Source of the DNA: Candidatus Bathyarchaeota archaeon
Lineage (GTDB): Archaea > Thermoproteota > Bathyarchaeia > Bathyarchaeales > Bathycorpusculaceae
Length of the DNA: 64,000 nt
NCBI GenBank assembly: GCA_026014725.1
Contig: JAOZHV010000059.1
Span: 124,001 to 188,000, forward strand
Reading direction: 5' to 3'
The notes below the pieces were generated by a model, which worked only from the letters and a program-made list of their open reading frames with translations, made no database searches and was not told where the DNA came from. The position numbers were made by a program, and so were the translations under genes. Of this stretch, positions 8,943 through 17,643 are shown one piece after another. Position 1 is the stretch's first letter; each line of letters starts with the position of its first letter.

Positions 8943-10394
8943 TTAGCTTTTTAATGTGGCAATAAACGCGTTTGTCACATCTCTAATGGAACGAAGTAAC
9001 GGATGCTTAATTTTCTCAGATGTGAGCTGCTCAAGACGATTCACTCTAAAGTAAATGGGCGGGTGGGGGTCAAGACCAATCCATTCTTGAACACGATAAG
9101 AAGGCGCCCGCTCAGACAGCAACCGTTGATAACCAATTTTCTCCAAAGACCTTGCTAAAACATGTGGGTTACCAACCAACATGGCGGACACTAAGTCTGC
9201 TCTAGCCTCAAAGAATTTAGCGATGAAAAATATCAAGACCATGACAGACCAGAAGTAAGCAAAAAACAAAAATGAAGAAAAAATCAGCGGAAGCAACGGA
9301 AACAGTACGTAGAACCTGAACAAAAACTCAGAGGAGACTAATGCGTACAAAATCAGCGGGTCTCGTCCTTTAAGATGCCCAAACTCATGGCCCAGAACGC
9401 TTAAAATTTCGTTCTCTTGGAGTTGAGCAAGAAGCCCCGTTGTTATCAAAACTAGCCCGCGTTTGGGGCTTGAACCTGAAGTAGCAGCATTAGCAACCAT
9501 AGTATTGGACACAACAATCTTGGGCACGGGAAAACCAAACTTGTCAGCGACTTTTTTGACAAGTTCGTAAACGTTGACTTTTTTCACCTTCAGATTCTCC
9601 AGCTCGCAGGGCACACCATGTTTGAGAAAAATTTTTCCAGCGGCTTCAGTGTCAACTTGACCTTGCTTAGCGATTATTTCCTTGTAGATTTCTTTTTTTA
9701 TTGTTGTCAACTTTTCTCGCGAATACTTTTTGTTAAAGTCGCTTTCACAGTCGGGCAAGAAATATTCTAAAAGATGAATAGTTGGGTTGGCTTGTGTAAT
9801 TTGCCAATCAGCTGATTTTTCAATGAAGTGATTAGAGAAAAAAAAGAAACCAAACTGAAACGCTATAAGAATTAAAGGGGCAATCCAAAAGATGTCAGGT
9901 GATACTGTTGCTATGGTCAAAAATACAGTCATACCCAAAAAAATGAACACTGCAAAGAAGATAAGCTGCACCTCAAAAAGGAAATGATTGAAGGATTTTT
10001 TAGCTTTCATATAAGCCTCAGGAACTATTTCTTCGCCTTCACGCCATGCAAAGGAAACAGTTGAGTTTTTGGCGTTCTGGGAGAAGATTTGCATCGCAAT
10101 TAGAACGTCCTGTTTTGCTTCATCAAGGGTTGACTGCGTAACTGAAGGGTCTATGGGAGTTACCTTCAATTCAAAGGGGTTGCCGCTTTTAACTTCCACT
10201 TGAATAGACCGCTTCTTCCGCATGTCATTAATAACATACGAGAGAAATTCACCTTGACTTGTCGTTTCTCTAGAAACATCTACAAATCGATGCTTCTGAG
10301 GAAGCACATACTGGGTATGAATAAAATCAAGTAGCTTATTGTAAAAACTATGCGGCACTTCTGGAGTATAACTATAAAAAATAGGCTCGGTCAT
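8943..10394 (-). CDS. M48 family membrane zinc metalloprotease (HtpX/Ste24-like)
   Basis: The active-site motif HEFGH lies at residues 336-340 (VLGHEFGHLKGRDP), and a downstream EARAD provides the third zinc ligand. Transmembrane pairs lie at about 143-163 and 168-188 and again at about 350-395, bracketing the catalytic domain as in HtpX. The 140-residue cytoplasmic N-terminus is longer than in HtpX and is not a family I recognise. M48 membrane proteases degrade damaged or misfolded membrane proteins with the active site on the cytoplasmic side. The ATG start is at 10394, and upstream is the divergent receiver-domain gene. Confidence 0.85.
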   Translation of the reverse strand: MTEPIFYSYTPEVPHSFYNKLLDFIHTQYVLPQKHRFVDVSRETTSQGEFLSYVINDMRKKRSIQVEVKSGNPFELKVTPIDPSVTQSTLDEAKQDVLIAMQIFSQNAKNSTVSFAWREGEEIVPEAYMKAKKSFNHFLFEVQLIFFAVFIFLGMTVFLTIATVSPDIFWIAPLILIAFQFGFFFFSNHFIEKSADWQITQANPTIHLLEYFLPDCESDFNKKYSREKLTTIKKEIYKEIIAKQGQVDTEAAGKIFLKHGVPCELENLKVKKVNVYELVKKVADKFGFPVPKIVVSNTMVANAATSGSSPKRGLVLITTGLLAQLQENEILSVLGHEFGHLKGRDPLILYALVSSEFLFRFYVLFPLLPLIFSSFLFFAYFWSVMVLIFFIAKFFEARADLVSAMLVGNPHVLARSLEKIGYQRLLSERAPSYRVQEWIGLDPHPPIYFRVNRLEQLTSEKIKHPLLRSIRDVTNAFIATLKS

Positions 10395-10536
10395 CTCACT
10401 GACTCTGACCTTTTCGCCACTAAATCAAGAGCTTCTCCACGTTATAACGTTATGGTGTATCATGTTGGCACTACAAATGTCAGTTCAATTAGGCGAAATA
10501 GCTATAGCCATCAAGGAGGTTACGAAGAGGACAGCG

Positions 10537-10685
10537 TTTATAAATCTCGGAAAACATCTGTAGAGTTGCCGCAAGGTGGCAAGTCTTTGTTACATCAAAT
10601 TAAATAATTGATGTTACGTTGACTTGACACTTCACCTTCCAGTGAAGCAAAAGGCGAGATATTCACAATAAAAGGATGTTGAAAA
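10537..10685 (+). promoter_or_regulatory. Promoter and structured leader of the receiver-domain gene
   Basis: A TATA box TTTATAAAT (10537-10545) predicts transcription starting near 10565-10572, which leaves about 115 nt of leader before the GTG at 10686. The leader holds three short hairpins: TTGCC/GGCAA (10566-10570 with 10578-10582), ACATCAA/TTGATGT (10592-10598 with 10608-10614) and CTTCAC/GTGAAG (10630-10635 with 10642-10647). The pairing is exact in each; a regulatory role is an inference. Confidence 0.4.
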
Positions 10686-11066
10686 GTGTCGGAGCCCAAA
10701 AAAACAATACTAGTTGTTGATGACGACAAATCTATACTTCGCACCTTCAGCCGTATACTCCAAAAGAGCGGTTATGAAATTGACACGGCGGAAACGGGCA
10801 AAGAAGCTATGGAGAAAACGGAAAAACGCCACTACGACCTAGCCCTAGTAGACATCAGACTCCCAGATATTGATGGCACAGAGTTGCTTGCAAAACTCAA
10901 AAAGCCACTCCAGCAAACCGTGAAAATAATGATTACTGGATTTCCGTCGCTTGAAACTGGTGTCAAAGCCCTCGATGAAGGTGCCGATGCTTACCTAGTT
11001 AAACCTGTCAAACCTCAAGAACTGTTGGCTCTTTTAGAAGAAAAATTGAAAAGCCAAGAAGCATGA
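10686..11066 (+). CDS. Stand-alone response regulator receiver protein (CheY-like)
   Basis: All receiver-domain landmarks are present in 126 residues: acidic pocket VDDDKS (11-16), phospho-acceptor Asp56 in LVDIRLPDIDG, Thr84 in MITGFPS and Lys106 in YLVKPVKP. No output domain follows, so it works through protein contacts or as a phosphate relay. A partner kinase could be the soluble PAS histidine kinase at 26.7-28.8 kb, but no kinase is adjacent. It is next to the tubulin-like locus, convergent with the 800-residue membrane protein; a link between them is speculative. GTG start. Confidence 0.9.
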   Translation: MSEPKKTILVVDDDKSILRTFSRILQKSGYEIDTAETGKEAMEKTEKRHYDLALVDIRLPDIDGTELLAKLKKPLQQTVKIMITGFPSLETGVKALDEGADAYLVKPVKPQELLALLEEKLKSQEA

Positions 11067-11093
11067 AGCTTAGTTTAGTTTTGTTGAGTTCGC

Positions 11094-13496
11094 TTATTTC
11101 CTTCTGGTTAAAATCAGGTTGTCTTTATCGAAGGCGAACTCGCCATACCTTTGCGTGTAATAGAGCCTCAGGTATTCTCCAGCGAATTGAGGCTGAAACG
11201 GCAGATCCCTTGGTGTTAACTTCTCTTTCTCTTTAAGTTGCTCCTCTATGGCTGCTTCCGCCAATGGATAATTGAGCAATAATTCTTTGCGTTCGCTGTA
11301 AACCGCCAACGTCTGCACAGCCTCATCCATGTAAGAGAGGTAAGTCGGCAGGTTCTCCATTATCTGGTTGATTTTGAATTTAGACGGATTGGAAAGCGTT
11401 TCAGTTGCTACCTTGAGGCGCTCGCGCAAGGTTCCATTCTTTTCCCAAATGTAATCCTTAGTTGGCAGCAAGCGTTCAATGGTTTCTTCCTCGCTGATTA
11501 ATTCAGCATAAAGCATGGAAAGTACATCGTTTGACATAGCAAGAGAAGTTTGGACATCATCCTTAAATGCGAACAAATCCACCATGCTCAGTTCTTCCTT
11601 GGCGATTCTTTGCGCCGCTACACTCTTCATATCCTCAGCCTTCTTTGAATAAGCAAGCACTTTAGGGGTGTTATCACCAAAAACCCATGGCAAAACATCA
11701 GCTTGCCCACTCAAATAAGCCAGCGGCGACAATGACTTATGCAGATAACGCATAGACGCTCGGATTTCAGAGCCATACTGCCGCTTCCAATTATTGAGCG
11801 CATTATAGAGAGCTTCTATAGCAATCCAAGGTGCTTCATTAGTCTGCAACTTCTGAGAAGCAAACTCAACTACTCGGCATTTCTCTGGAAGCGACGGATC
11901 ATACAATGGCTTAATTATGCCATAAAGTGGGTCTGCAACCACAATAACCTCTTGAGTAAGAGCACGCCCAGCCTCTAAAACTGCCTTGATAGCCACAACT
12001 CTCTCAGCCACAGAAAGCTCTTTGTGATACTCAGCGTTTAATGTGGTTTTGACATCCAAGCCAGCTTCCTTGAGTTTTCCAACCCAATTTGAGAATTCAC
12101 AGTTGACAAAGACTTGGTACTCGGCCAATGTGGCGTTAAGCTCAGCCTCTGCAAATTCGAGGTCAGCGTTCAATTTGCCTAACGCATCAAAAGTGGGGTC
12201 CAGTTCTGACTGGTCGTAATTGTCGGTTTCTATTTTTTTGAACAATTCATCAAATGAATCCCCAATCACCAAAGCCTTGCCTTCCGAGGAAGCCATACTT
12301 ACGGGGATATTCTCTTTGACGTTTCTTATTTGCTCGTTAAAGAGTCCTAGCCGTTCCTTGAGCGCTTGAGCTCTTTCCCTAACCTGAGTTATCGTCACTG
12401 TCTGCTTAGGCGTGACATCCATGAACACCACAGGCAAAGTAAACAATAACGTTGCTAAACTGCCAAACACAATCGTGCCAGCGCTGATGTCCGCCGTGTA
12501 AGCCAGCGGTCTCTCAAGAGTATCCAGCAAGATGAAGAACATGACTGCCGCAAACGTAGCAGTTAAACAGGGAAACAGTTTATCAGCAAGGCTTCCACTG
12601 CCGCCGCTGACCAAAAGGCGCGTAAAGAAAACTAATGCGAAAGCAAGCCCGGCCACCATAATTACAAACATAATGATGCCAGGAAGTGAATCAAGATATT
12701 GCGATAGCGCATCCTTAATGGTTCTCCCCACCCAATTAGGCTCCCAAGTAGTCTGCCCAGCAATATCATAAATAATCTTGGACGTATCGTACAAGCGAAA
12801 CTGGCTCATCGCTGACGTGAGGTCTTTTCCGATTAAATTCAGTGGAACCATAAGTGGCGGAGCAGACCCAGGTTCAAGCCACCATTCTACCCGTTTAATC
12901 GGCAGGACAACGTAAGTGAAATACTGCATTATTTGCAATGGTATCGAAATTAAAGCATAATAAATGACGGATAGGACGCCGTTCTTCTTGAAAAACACGA
13001 TAGAGGCTAAAAGCAACGGCACAGCCAAAAAATAGGTTGGTGCAAAGAATAGTACTGTCACCGCCAATATGCCGAAGTCAAAGGCAAGAGCACTTTTATA
13101 ACTATTAAAAATCAGGGGTAAACCAATAAACATCGCCATCCAAATAATTATGAAGGTTATGCGGATAAGGGTGTCTCCCAAGAAGGAAATGAAGTATAGT
13201 TTTGCCAAATTATTTAGTAACCCTAAGCCGATGATGGCGCCAGCGATTGGCATTCCATACAAGGGTTTTATGAACGTGACAAACGCTATTAATATCGCGA
13301 TTAAAATCGGCAATGGTTGAGGAAACAGCGGCAAAAACGTTGTGCCCAGCGCAACCGCAACCAAGGTAACAATTAACGTGACTATTTTGAGAAAGGGAGT
13401 CTCAAGAATACGCTCGCGCTCTGTTTTTTTCTTCCTCTGTTCCTTTCGTGTTTTATACCACCCGTTTAAGCGAGAAACCTTCGGAGTCTTCGTCAA
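11094..13496 (-). CDS. Large polytopic membrane protein with helical cytoplasmic domain, unknown family
   Basis: The 800-residue product begins with a very basic segment (KTRKEQRKKKTERER) and then has about nine or ten hydrophobic helices in the first 360 residues, with a loop of about 70 residues near 190-265 (EPGSAPPLMVPLNLIGKDL). From about residue 370 onward it is soluble, rich in Glu, Lys, Leu and Ala, and predicted helical or coiled-coil by eye (for example RAQALKERLGLFNEQIRNVKENI). I do not recognise the family. It starts 61 bp from, and divergent to, a degenerate tubulin-like protein and lies beside a tubulin-superfamily GTPase, so it could be a membrane anchor for that system. TTG start. 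Confidence 0.75.
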   Translation of the reverse strand: MTKTPKVSRLNGWYKTRKEQRKKKTERERILETPFLKIVTLIVTLVAVALGTTFLPLFPQPLPILIAILIAFVTFIKPLYGMPIAGAIIGLGLLNNLAKLYFISFLGDTLIRITFIIIWMAMFIGLPLIFNSYKSALAFDFGILAVTVLFFAPTYFLAVPLLLASIVFFKKNGVLSVIYYALISIPLQIMQYFTYVVLPIKRVEWWLEPGSAPPLMVPLNLIGKDLTSAMSQFRLYDTSKIIYDIAGQTTWEPNWVGRTIKDALSQYLDSLPGIIMFVIMVAGLAFALVFFTRLLVSGGSGSLADKLFPCLTATFAAVMFFILLDTLERPLAYTADISAGTIVFGSLATLLFTLPVVFMDVTPKQTVTITQVRERAQALKERLGLFNEQIRNVKENIPVSMASSEGKALVIGDSFDELFKKIETDNYDQSELDPTFDALGKLNADLEFAEAELNATLAEYQVFVNCEFSNWVGKLKEAGLDVKTTLNAEYHKELSVAERVVAIKAVLEAGRALTQEVIVVADPLYGIIKPLYDPSLPEKCRVVEFASQKLQTNEAPWIAIEALYNALNNWKRQYGSEIRASMRYLHKSLSPLAYLSGQADVLPWVFGDNTPKVLAYSKKAEDMKSVAAQRIAKEELSMVDLFAFKDDVQTSLAMSNDVLSMLYAELISEEETIERLLPTKDYIWEKNGTLRERLKVATETLSNPSKFKINQIMENLPTYLSYMDEAVQTLAVYSERKELLLNYPLAEAAIEEQLKEKEKLTPRDLPFQPQFAGEYLRLYYTQRYGEFAFDKDNLILTRRK

Positions 13497-13557
13497 GCAA
13501 TCTACCTAAAACCTTATTTTGACTGAATTACTCTTAAAGCTTATGTAGGTACCTCTG

Positions 13558-14919
13558 ATGACGACTAGCACAGGCTCTTTTAACATACTAGCAAGCATTG
13601 AAAAGCACGTTCAAGCCCTAAAACCGTTACTACCCAAACAAGCCATTGTATGCATCGGCGAATACCCCATTAAAATTCTTCTAAGGGAGCCGGGCATAAC
13701 CAAAACAGACTGGATAATGCCGATTTTGATTGAAAAATCAAGCGATGAAATCTATGAATGGCTTCCAAAGGGCTTTAACCCCCACTTCATCTTAGACTTC
13801 GAAGATGCCAAAATCAAAATGCACTTCTGGTACAATGTCTTGCCGTACATTTCCAAGGATGAGTCTGTCCCTGCAAGTTTAAAGAAAAAATCTCTTGAAA
13901 GACTCCACGGCGCCCTAATTTGTGCGTCACTATGGGACGGAGTTGGCAGTGCTTCTCTACCAACATTGATATCTAAATTTAAAGCATTAAATATTGAGTC
14001 GTTATCTGTAGCCTTTTTGCCCTCGAAGTTGCAGTCTGCAGACGCCCACTTTAATTGTTATGCTTCTCTGCAGATGTGCTTGCGCACTGATGGGGCAGTG
14101 GTTTTGCTTTTGGATAGAGACCACCTTGAAAGCTATTCTGGTGTAAATCGACAGGGAGAGTCAATTAAGGGCAATGTGGTCGCCAATCATTTGGTTAACC
14201 TGCTTTTAGCTAAAGATATGCTTGTTGAAGAACTTTCAGAGTTATCTCGAACTTTCAACAGCAAGCTGTTCACTGCGCTTTTTGTTACGGGTGCAAGTTA
14301 CAAGATTTACGGTTCTTTAGATAACATGCTAAAAACAGCACTGTTAAAGCCTCTATTAACGTTTGACTTGTCAAGCACTGCCGTGCTCTATGTTCTCTTG
14401 CGTATGCCCCTGAGCCTCAAAGATAAGCTTCCGAGAGCAAAAATTGAGTTAGCCATAGCTAGCTGGTTTGAGGACAAAGCAAACCTCAAGTCAATGTATA
14501 TTACTGAACCTGTGTACACCGAAGACATGAGTGACCGAGTAGACATAGCACTTCTTGTTGGCGGTTTTGACACCACTGAAATATTTAACAAATTAGACAA
14601 AAAAGTAATGTCACTCAAGAATCAGGCAGTCGAGAAGGGTTTGATAACTGAAGATTGGCAAGTTATAACTAAAGAAAAGCCAGAGGTACCTACAAACGCA
14701 GTAGAGTCTCCTGCACCCCTTGAGTCTTTACCACTTATTGAAGAGCCAACAGTTGAGCGGGAACCCTTAGTTGCCAAAGAGAAAAGTGAAAGCACTCTTG
14801 AGAGCATCGCTGGAATCCAAAATATCGAGGAACAAAACTCCACAGTTGCTGAGAAAACAAGGGGTAAAAAGCCAAAAAGAGCACGTAAAACAAAAAGGCA
14901 AAAACAAGAAGTTAGTTAA
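13558..14919 (+). CDS. Divergent tubulin/FtsZ-like protein lacking the GTP-binding glycine loop
   Basis: Residues about 27-365 follow the order of a tubulin-fold core: a beta-strand IVCIGEYP, a helix leading to ICASLWDGVGSASLPTLIS (122-138) where FtsZ has GGGTGSG, then LNIESLSVAFLPSKLQSADAHFNCYASLQ (a T5/NAxR-like segment), VVLLLDRDHLES and a long H7-like helix, then a second alpha/beta part ending DIALLVGGFDTTEIF. The tubulin signature is reduced to DGVGSAS, so GTP binding is doubtful. The C-terminus (370-453) is disordered, first acidic Pro/Glu-rich and then strongly basic (KKPKRARKTKRQKQ). The fold assignment is inferred from pattern, not from a search. It probably pairs with the 884-residue GTPase convergent to it. 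Confidence 0.55.
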   Translation: MTTSTGSFNILASIEKHVQALKPLLPKQAIVCIGEYPIKILLREPGITKTDWIMPILIEKSSDEIYEWLPKGFNPHFILDFEDAKIKMHFWYNVLPYISKDESVPASLKKKSLERLHGALICASLWDGVGSASLPTLISKFKALNIESLSVAFLPSKLQSADAHFNCYASLQMCLRTDGAVVLLLDRDHLESYSGVNRQGESIKGNVVANHLVNLLLAKDMLVEELSELSRTFNSKLFTALFVTGASYKIYGSLDNMLKTALLKPLLTFDLSSTAVLYVLLRMPLSLKDKLPRAKIELAIASWFEDKANLKSMYITEPVYTEDMSDRVDIALLVGGFDTTEIFNKLDKKVMSLKNQAVEKGLITEDWQVITKEKPEVPTNAVESPAPLESLPLIEEPTVEREPLVAKEKSESTLESIAGIQNIEEQNSTVAEKTRGKKPKRARKTKRQKQEVS

Positions 14920-14961
14920 AAAAATAAACAAGCATGAGTAGCAAAAACTGCTACCCTACGC

Positions 14962-17616
14962 TTACTTGCTTTTCGCGTTGATATTGTTGGGACCGTGGTT
15001 GTTTATGTCTCTGATGACTTGTGTAGCGTGCAGTCCATGTTCAAGCAGGTATGAACGCGAGAGGTACCTTTCGAAATCGTTTGATTTACTGTAGAGTAAC
15101 TGCATTTCATCGTATGCTTCCATGTCTTCAGGTTTTCCTCTTCCACCGACTACCAGTATTTTGGTTTCCCATGCATCGCGTGATTCAATAACTCGCACTG
15201 TTATGGTTCTAGAAACTTCGCTGGTTACATATCCTGCTAGTGCAGTGTAGACTTCTTGGGACATATCCTCAGTCCACATGTTGGGCGGTGTAGAGACTGT
15301 TACCCAGATGTAGTCTGTCTTGTATGTGGGTTTGAAGCCCATGATGCTTGGTGTTTTGAAAGCTCTTACAACGCTTTTCATATAGTCTTTAAAGTGGTCC
15401 ATGTCAAGGATTTGTTTGAATATGATATCTCGCGTTAGCGTGTCTTCTTGTTCCGTCAGTATTTTGAAGATTATTTTGAGTTGTTCGCCCTCTGTGAGGT
15501 CTGCACATTTTTCAAAGTAGCGTTTTGGCGCTGCAATAGCGGCAATTTTTTCTTTGTATTCTTTTTGCAATTCAACGATTTTGTTTAATCGTTTTCGGTA
15601 TTCAGAGACTAATTCAAACCGTTTTCCTAATTTCTCGTAGAGTTTGATTGTGCTGTCAATTTTCTCGAGGTTTTCAATGGCAAAGGCTTCTTCTTGCTCT
15701 ATGCGCTTGAGGTCACGCTCCAACTGTAGAAGTTGTTCTCGGGCATAGCGTTTACTGCTGAGGAACTTTCTTACTTGAGCTTCCATTTTTGATTTGTCGA
15801 ATTCTTTGCGTTTCTTTGTCTCTTGGACTCGCAGGACTTCGTTGTCAAAATTGCCTCTCTTCTGCATTCTATTTGCCAAAATTCCGTTGATGTAAGCCAA
15901 GTGTTCATCAATCATTCTGGATTCGTCTGATGGCGTTCGAAGCATGAGCTGGATAACCAGGTAGATTGTTGCTAGTTCTGTTTGGATGTCTTTTAAATCC
16001 TCTAATTCTGCTTTGCATTCTGGAAGAACTTCATAGTATCGTATTAGCGCCTCAGTGAGGTATCTGGTTTCATCGTAGAATTTGAGGATTTTTAGTGATC
16101 TCTCAGCTAGCTCTGCGATGTTAACTAAGTCCTCTAAAACTTTCTTTTGTCTCAGAGTGAAAATTTGTGAGCTTGGAATCAACTGGTTTAACCGCTCGAT
16201 GATTGTTGCTTTTTTGTTAGAGAAGTCTAAATGCGTCTTTGTCAGGTTCACAAGCAATGCTTCTAGGTTGTCTAATTTTCGTGAGCCCTCTTTACGCAAT
16301 GTCAAGTTGATTATGGCTTCTTCGATTGGTCCAACTTTTCCCATTAATTTTATGGTTGAGAGAAACTGCATGATTTCGTTTAACCAGTTTTTCACTTGGA
16401 TTTCTATTCCTTTAACATGTAAGGCTATGTCATCTTCAAGCCGCGGGTTGCTATTTATGACATTTTTTAGTTTCTCATCAAATTGTTCTTCATTGAAAGT
16501 ACCCGTCTTGATAAGGTAATTTTTAAAGAGGTCGCGAGTGACATCACTGTCTACTTTTATGACATTGTTGATTTCATCAAGAATGCACAGTTTCTCTCTT
16601 CTTGACTCCTGCATAAGCTGCATGCCTTCGAAGTTCAGTTTGAAGGCTTGAAGGTAATCTTCCACTGGATATGTTACCTTCATCATGCCTAAAGTGTGCG
16701 CTGAATTGTTTGTTAGCCCTACTTCGGTGCCTATGCCGCCTAGGAGGTCTGCTAAGTCAAAGTCCATTAATAGGTATAGTAGGTCTACGACCATTTCGTC
16801 CATTTCTCTTCGGGCGCTAATGATGTTGCCGACCTTTGAGAAAGCAGGAAGCAAGGGCAGATAGATCAGGGCGTTGAGGGGATTTCGGTAGTAATCACCA
16901 TATTCATTGCACACATATTCGTTGTAGTCTTTATTTAGTAAAAGTGAAAGCTCATTCATGGCTACGAATGCAGAGCAACCTTTTGCTGGTGGGTCATCTC
17001 CGCCACAGGGCGTGATGACAAATGCTATGATTGGTATGCCTGAACCTAGCACTTTTCGGAGGTGTCTTGCAAAGTCAAAGAATACTCCGCTTCCAGTGCC
17101 ACCGCCCAAGCCATAGACTAAAACTACGGTTGGCGTAATTATGGAGGAAAGGGCTTGCTCTTTAAAGGAGTTAATGCAACTTCGAATTATACCTAGTTGA
17201 TAATAGTTTAAAGCATAGATTGCTTTTGCTAGAGCGCGTCTTCTGCCTGCGCCGCCAGCCATCGGTGGAATAGCCATTGTTGATTCTAGCCATGGGTGGA
17301 AGTTAACTTTAGCTCCTTCTCCTACAAGGTATTCGCCGTATTTCTGGTTGATGAAATCAAACATTGCCTCAGCAGTGGGGAACTTTACTGATTGAGCAAT
17401 GAGGCGCATTCTTTCGCGCGGTATACCTGCTTTAACCATTGATTTTAAAATTTGTTCATGGGTTTCTTGTAGAGCGCGGATTTCAGGGTCAGCGATGTCG
17501 ATGGCTAAAAGAGAGAGCCTTGTTATGTCATTCTGCAATAGCTCTTTCGTTTTTCTGTTAGCCAAAAAAGCTTCAACAATGTTTGTACCGGCTGAACCGA
17601 GCCCTATCAATTGCAC
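14962..17616 (-). CDS. Tubulin/FtsZ-superfamily GTPase with long helical insertion (884 aa)
   Basis: The N-terminus IGLGSAGTNIVEAF (4-17) is a T1-type loop, PPMAGGAGRRRALAK (117-131) resembles T3, and YGLGGGTGSGVFFDF (168-182) is the tubulin/FtsZ signature. A T7-like catalytic segment DFDLAD (285-290) keeps the acidic residues of NxDxxD with the first Asn replaced by Asp. After about residue 320 comes some 380 residues of helical, partly coiled-coil sequence, then a C-terminal domain (about 720-850, YIWVTVSTPPNMWTEDMSQE). The size and insertion differ from FtsZ, CetZ and tubulin; the nearest described group I can name is FtsZl1/Tubulin_2. GTG start. It lies 27 bp downstream of the exported protein gene and is probably in one operon with it. 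Confidence 0.85.
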   Translation of the reverse strand: MQLIGLGSAGTNIVEAFLANRKTKELLQNDITRLSLLAIDIADPEIRALQETHEQILKSMVKAGIPRERMRLIAQSVKFPTAEAMFDFINQKYGEYLVGEGAKVNFHPWLESTMAIPPMAGGAGRRRALAKAIYALNYYQLGIIRSCINSFKEQALSSIITPTVVLVYGLGGGTGSGVFFDFARHLRKVLGSGIPIIAFVITPCGGDDPPAKGCSAFVAMNELSLLLNKDYNEYVCNEYGDYYRNPLNALIYLPLLPAFSKVGNIISARREMDEMVVDLLYLLMDFDLADLLGGIGTEVGLTNNSAHTLGMMKVTYPVEDYLQAFKLNFEGMQLMQESRREKLCILDEINNVIKVDSDVTRDLFKNYLIKTGTFNEEQFDEKLKNVINSNPRLEDDIALHVKGIEIQVKNWLNEIMQFLSTIKLMGKVGPIEEAIINLTLRKEGSRKLDNLEALLVNLTKTHLDFSNKKATIIERLNQLIPSSQIFTLRQKKVLEDLVNIAELAERSLKILKFYDETRYLTEALIRYYEVLPECKAELEDLKDIQTELATIYLVIQLMLRTPSDESRMIDEHLAYINGILANRMQKRGNFDNEVLRVQETKKRKEFDKSKMEAQVRKFLSSKRYAREQLLQLERDLKRIEQEEAFAIENLEKIDSTIKLYEKLGKRFELVSEYRKRLNKIVELQKEYKEKIAAIAAPKRYFEKCADLTEGEQLKIIFKILTEQEDTLTRDIIFKQILDMDHFKDYMKSVVRAFKTPSIMGFKPTYKTDYIWVTVSTPPNMWTEDMSQEVYTALAGYVTSEVSRTITVRVIESRDAWETKILVVGGRGKPEDMEAYDEMQLLYSKSNDFERYLSRSYLLEHGLHATQVIRDINNHGPNNINAKSK

Positions 17617-17643
17617 ACTGTTTTGGTAGATTCGCGTTGGTTA

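Noticed and set aside
10350-10607. 85-residue plus-strand frame
   Set aside because: It overlaps the start of the M48 gene on the other strand and the TATA box and leader of the receiver gene; composition is not protein-like.
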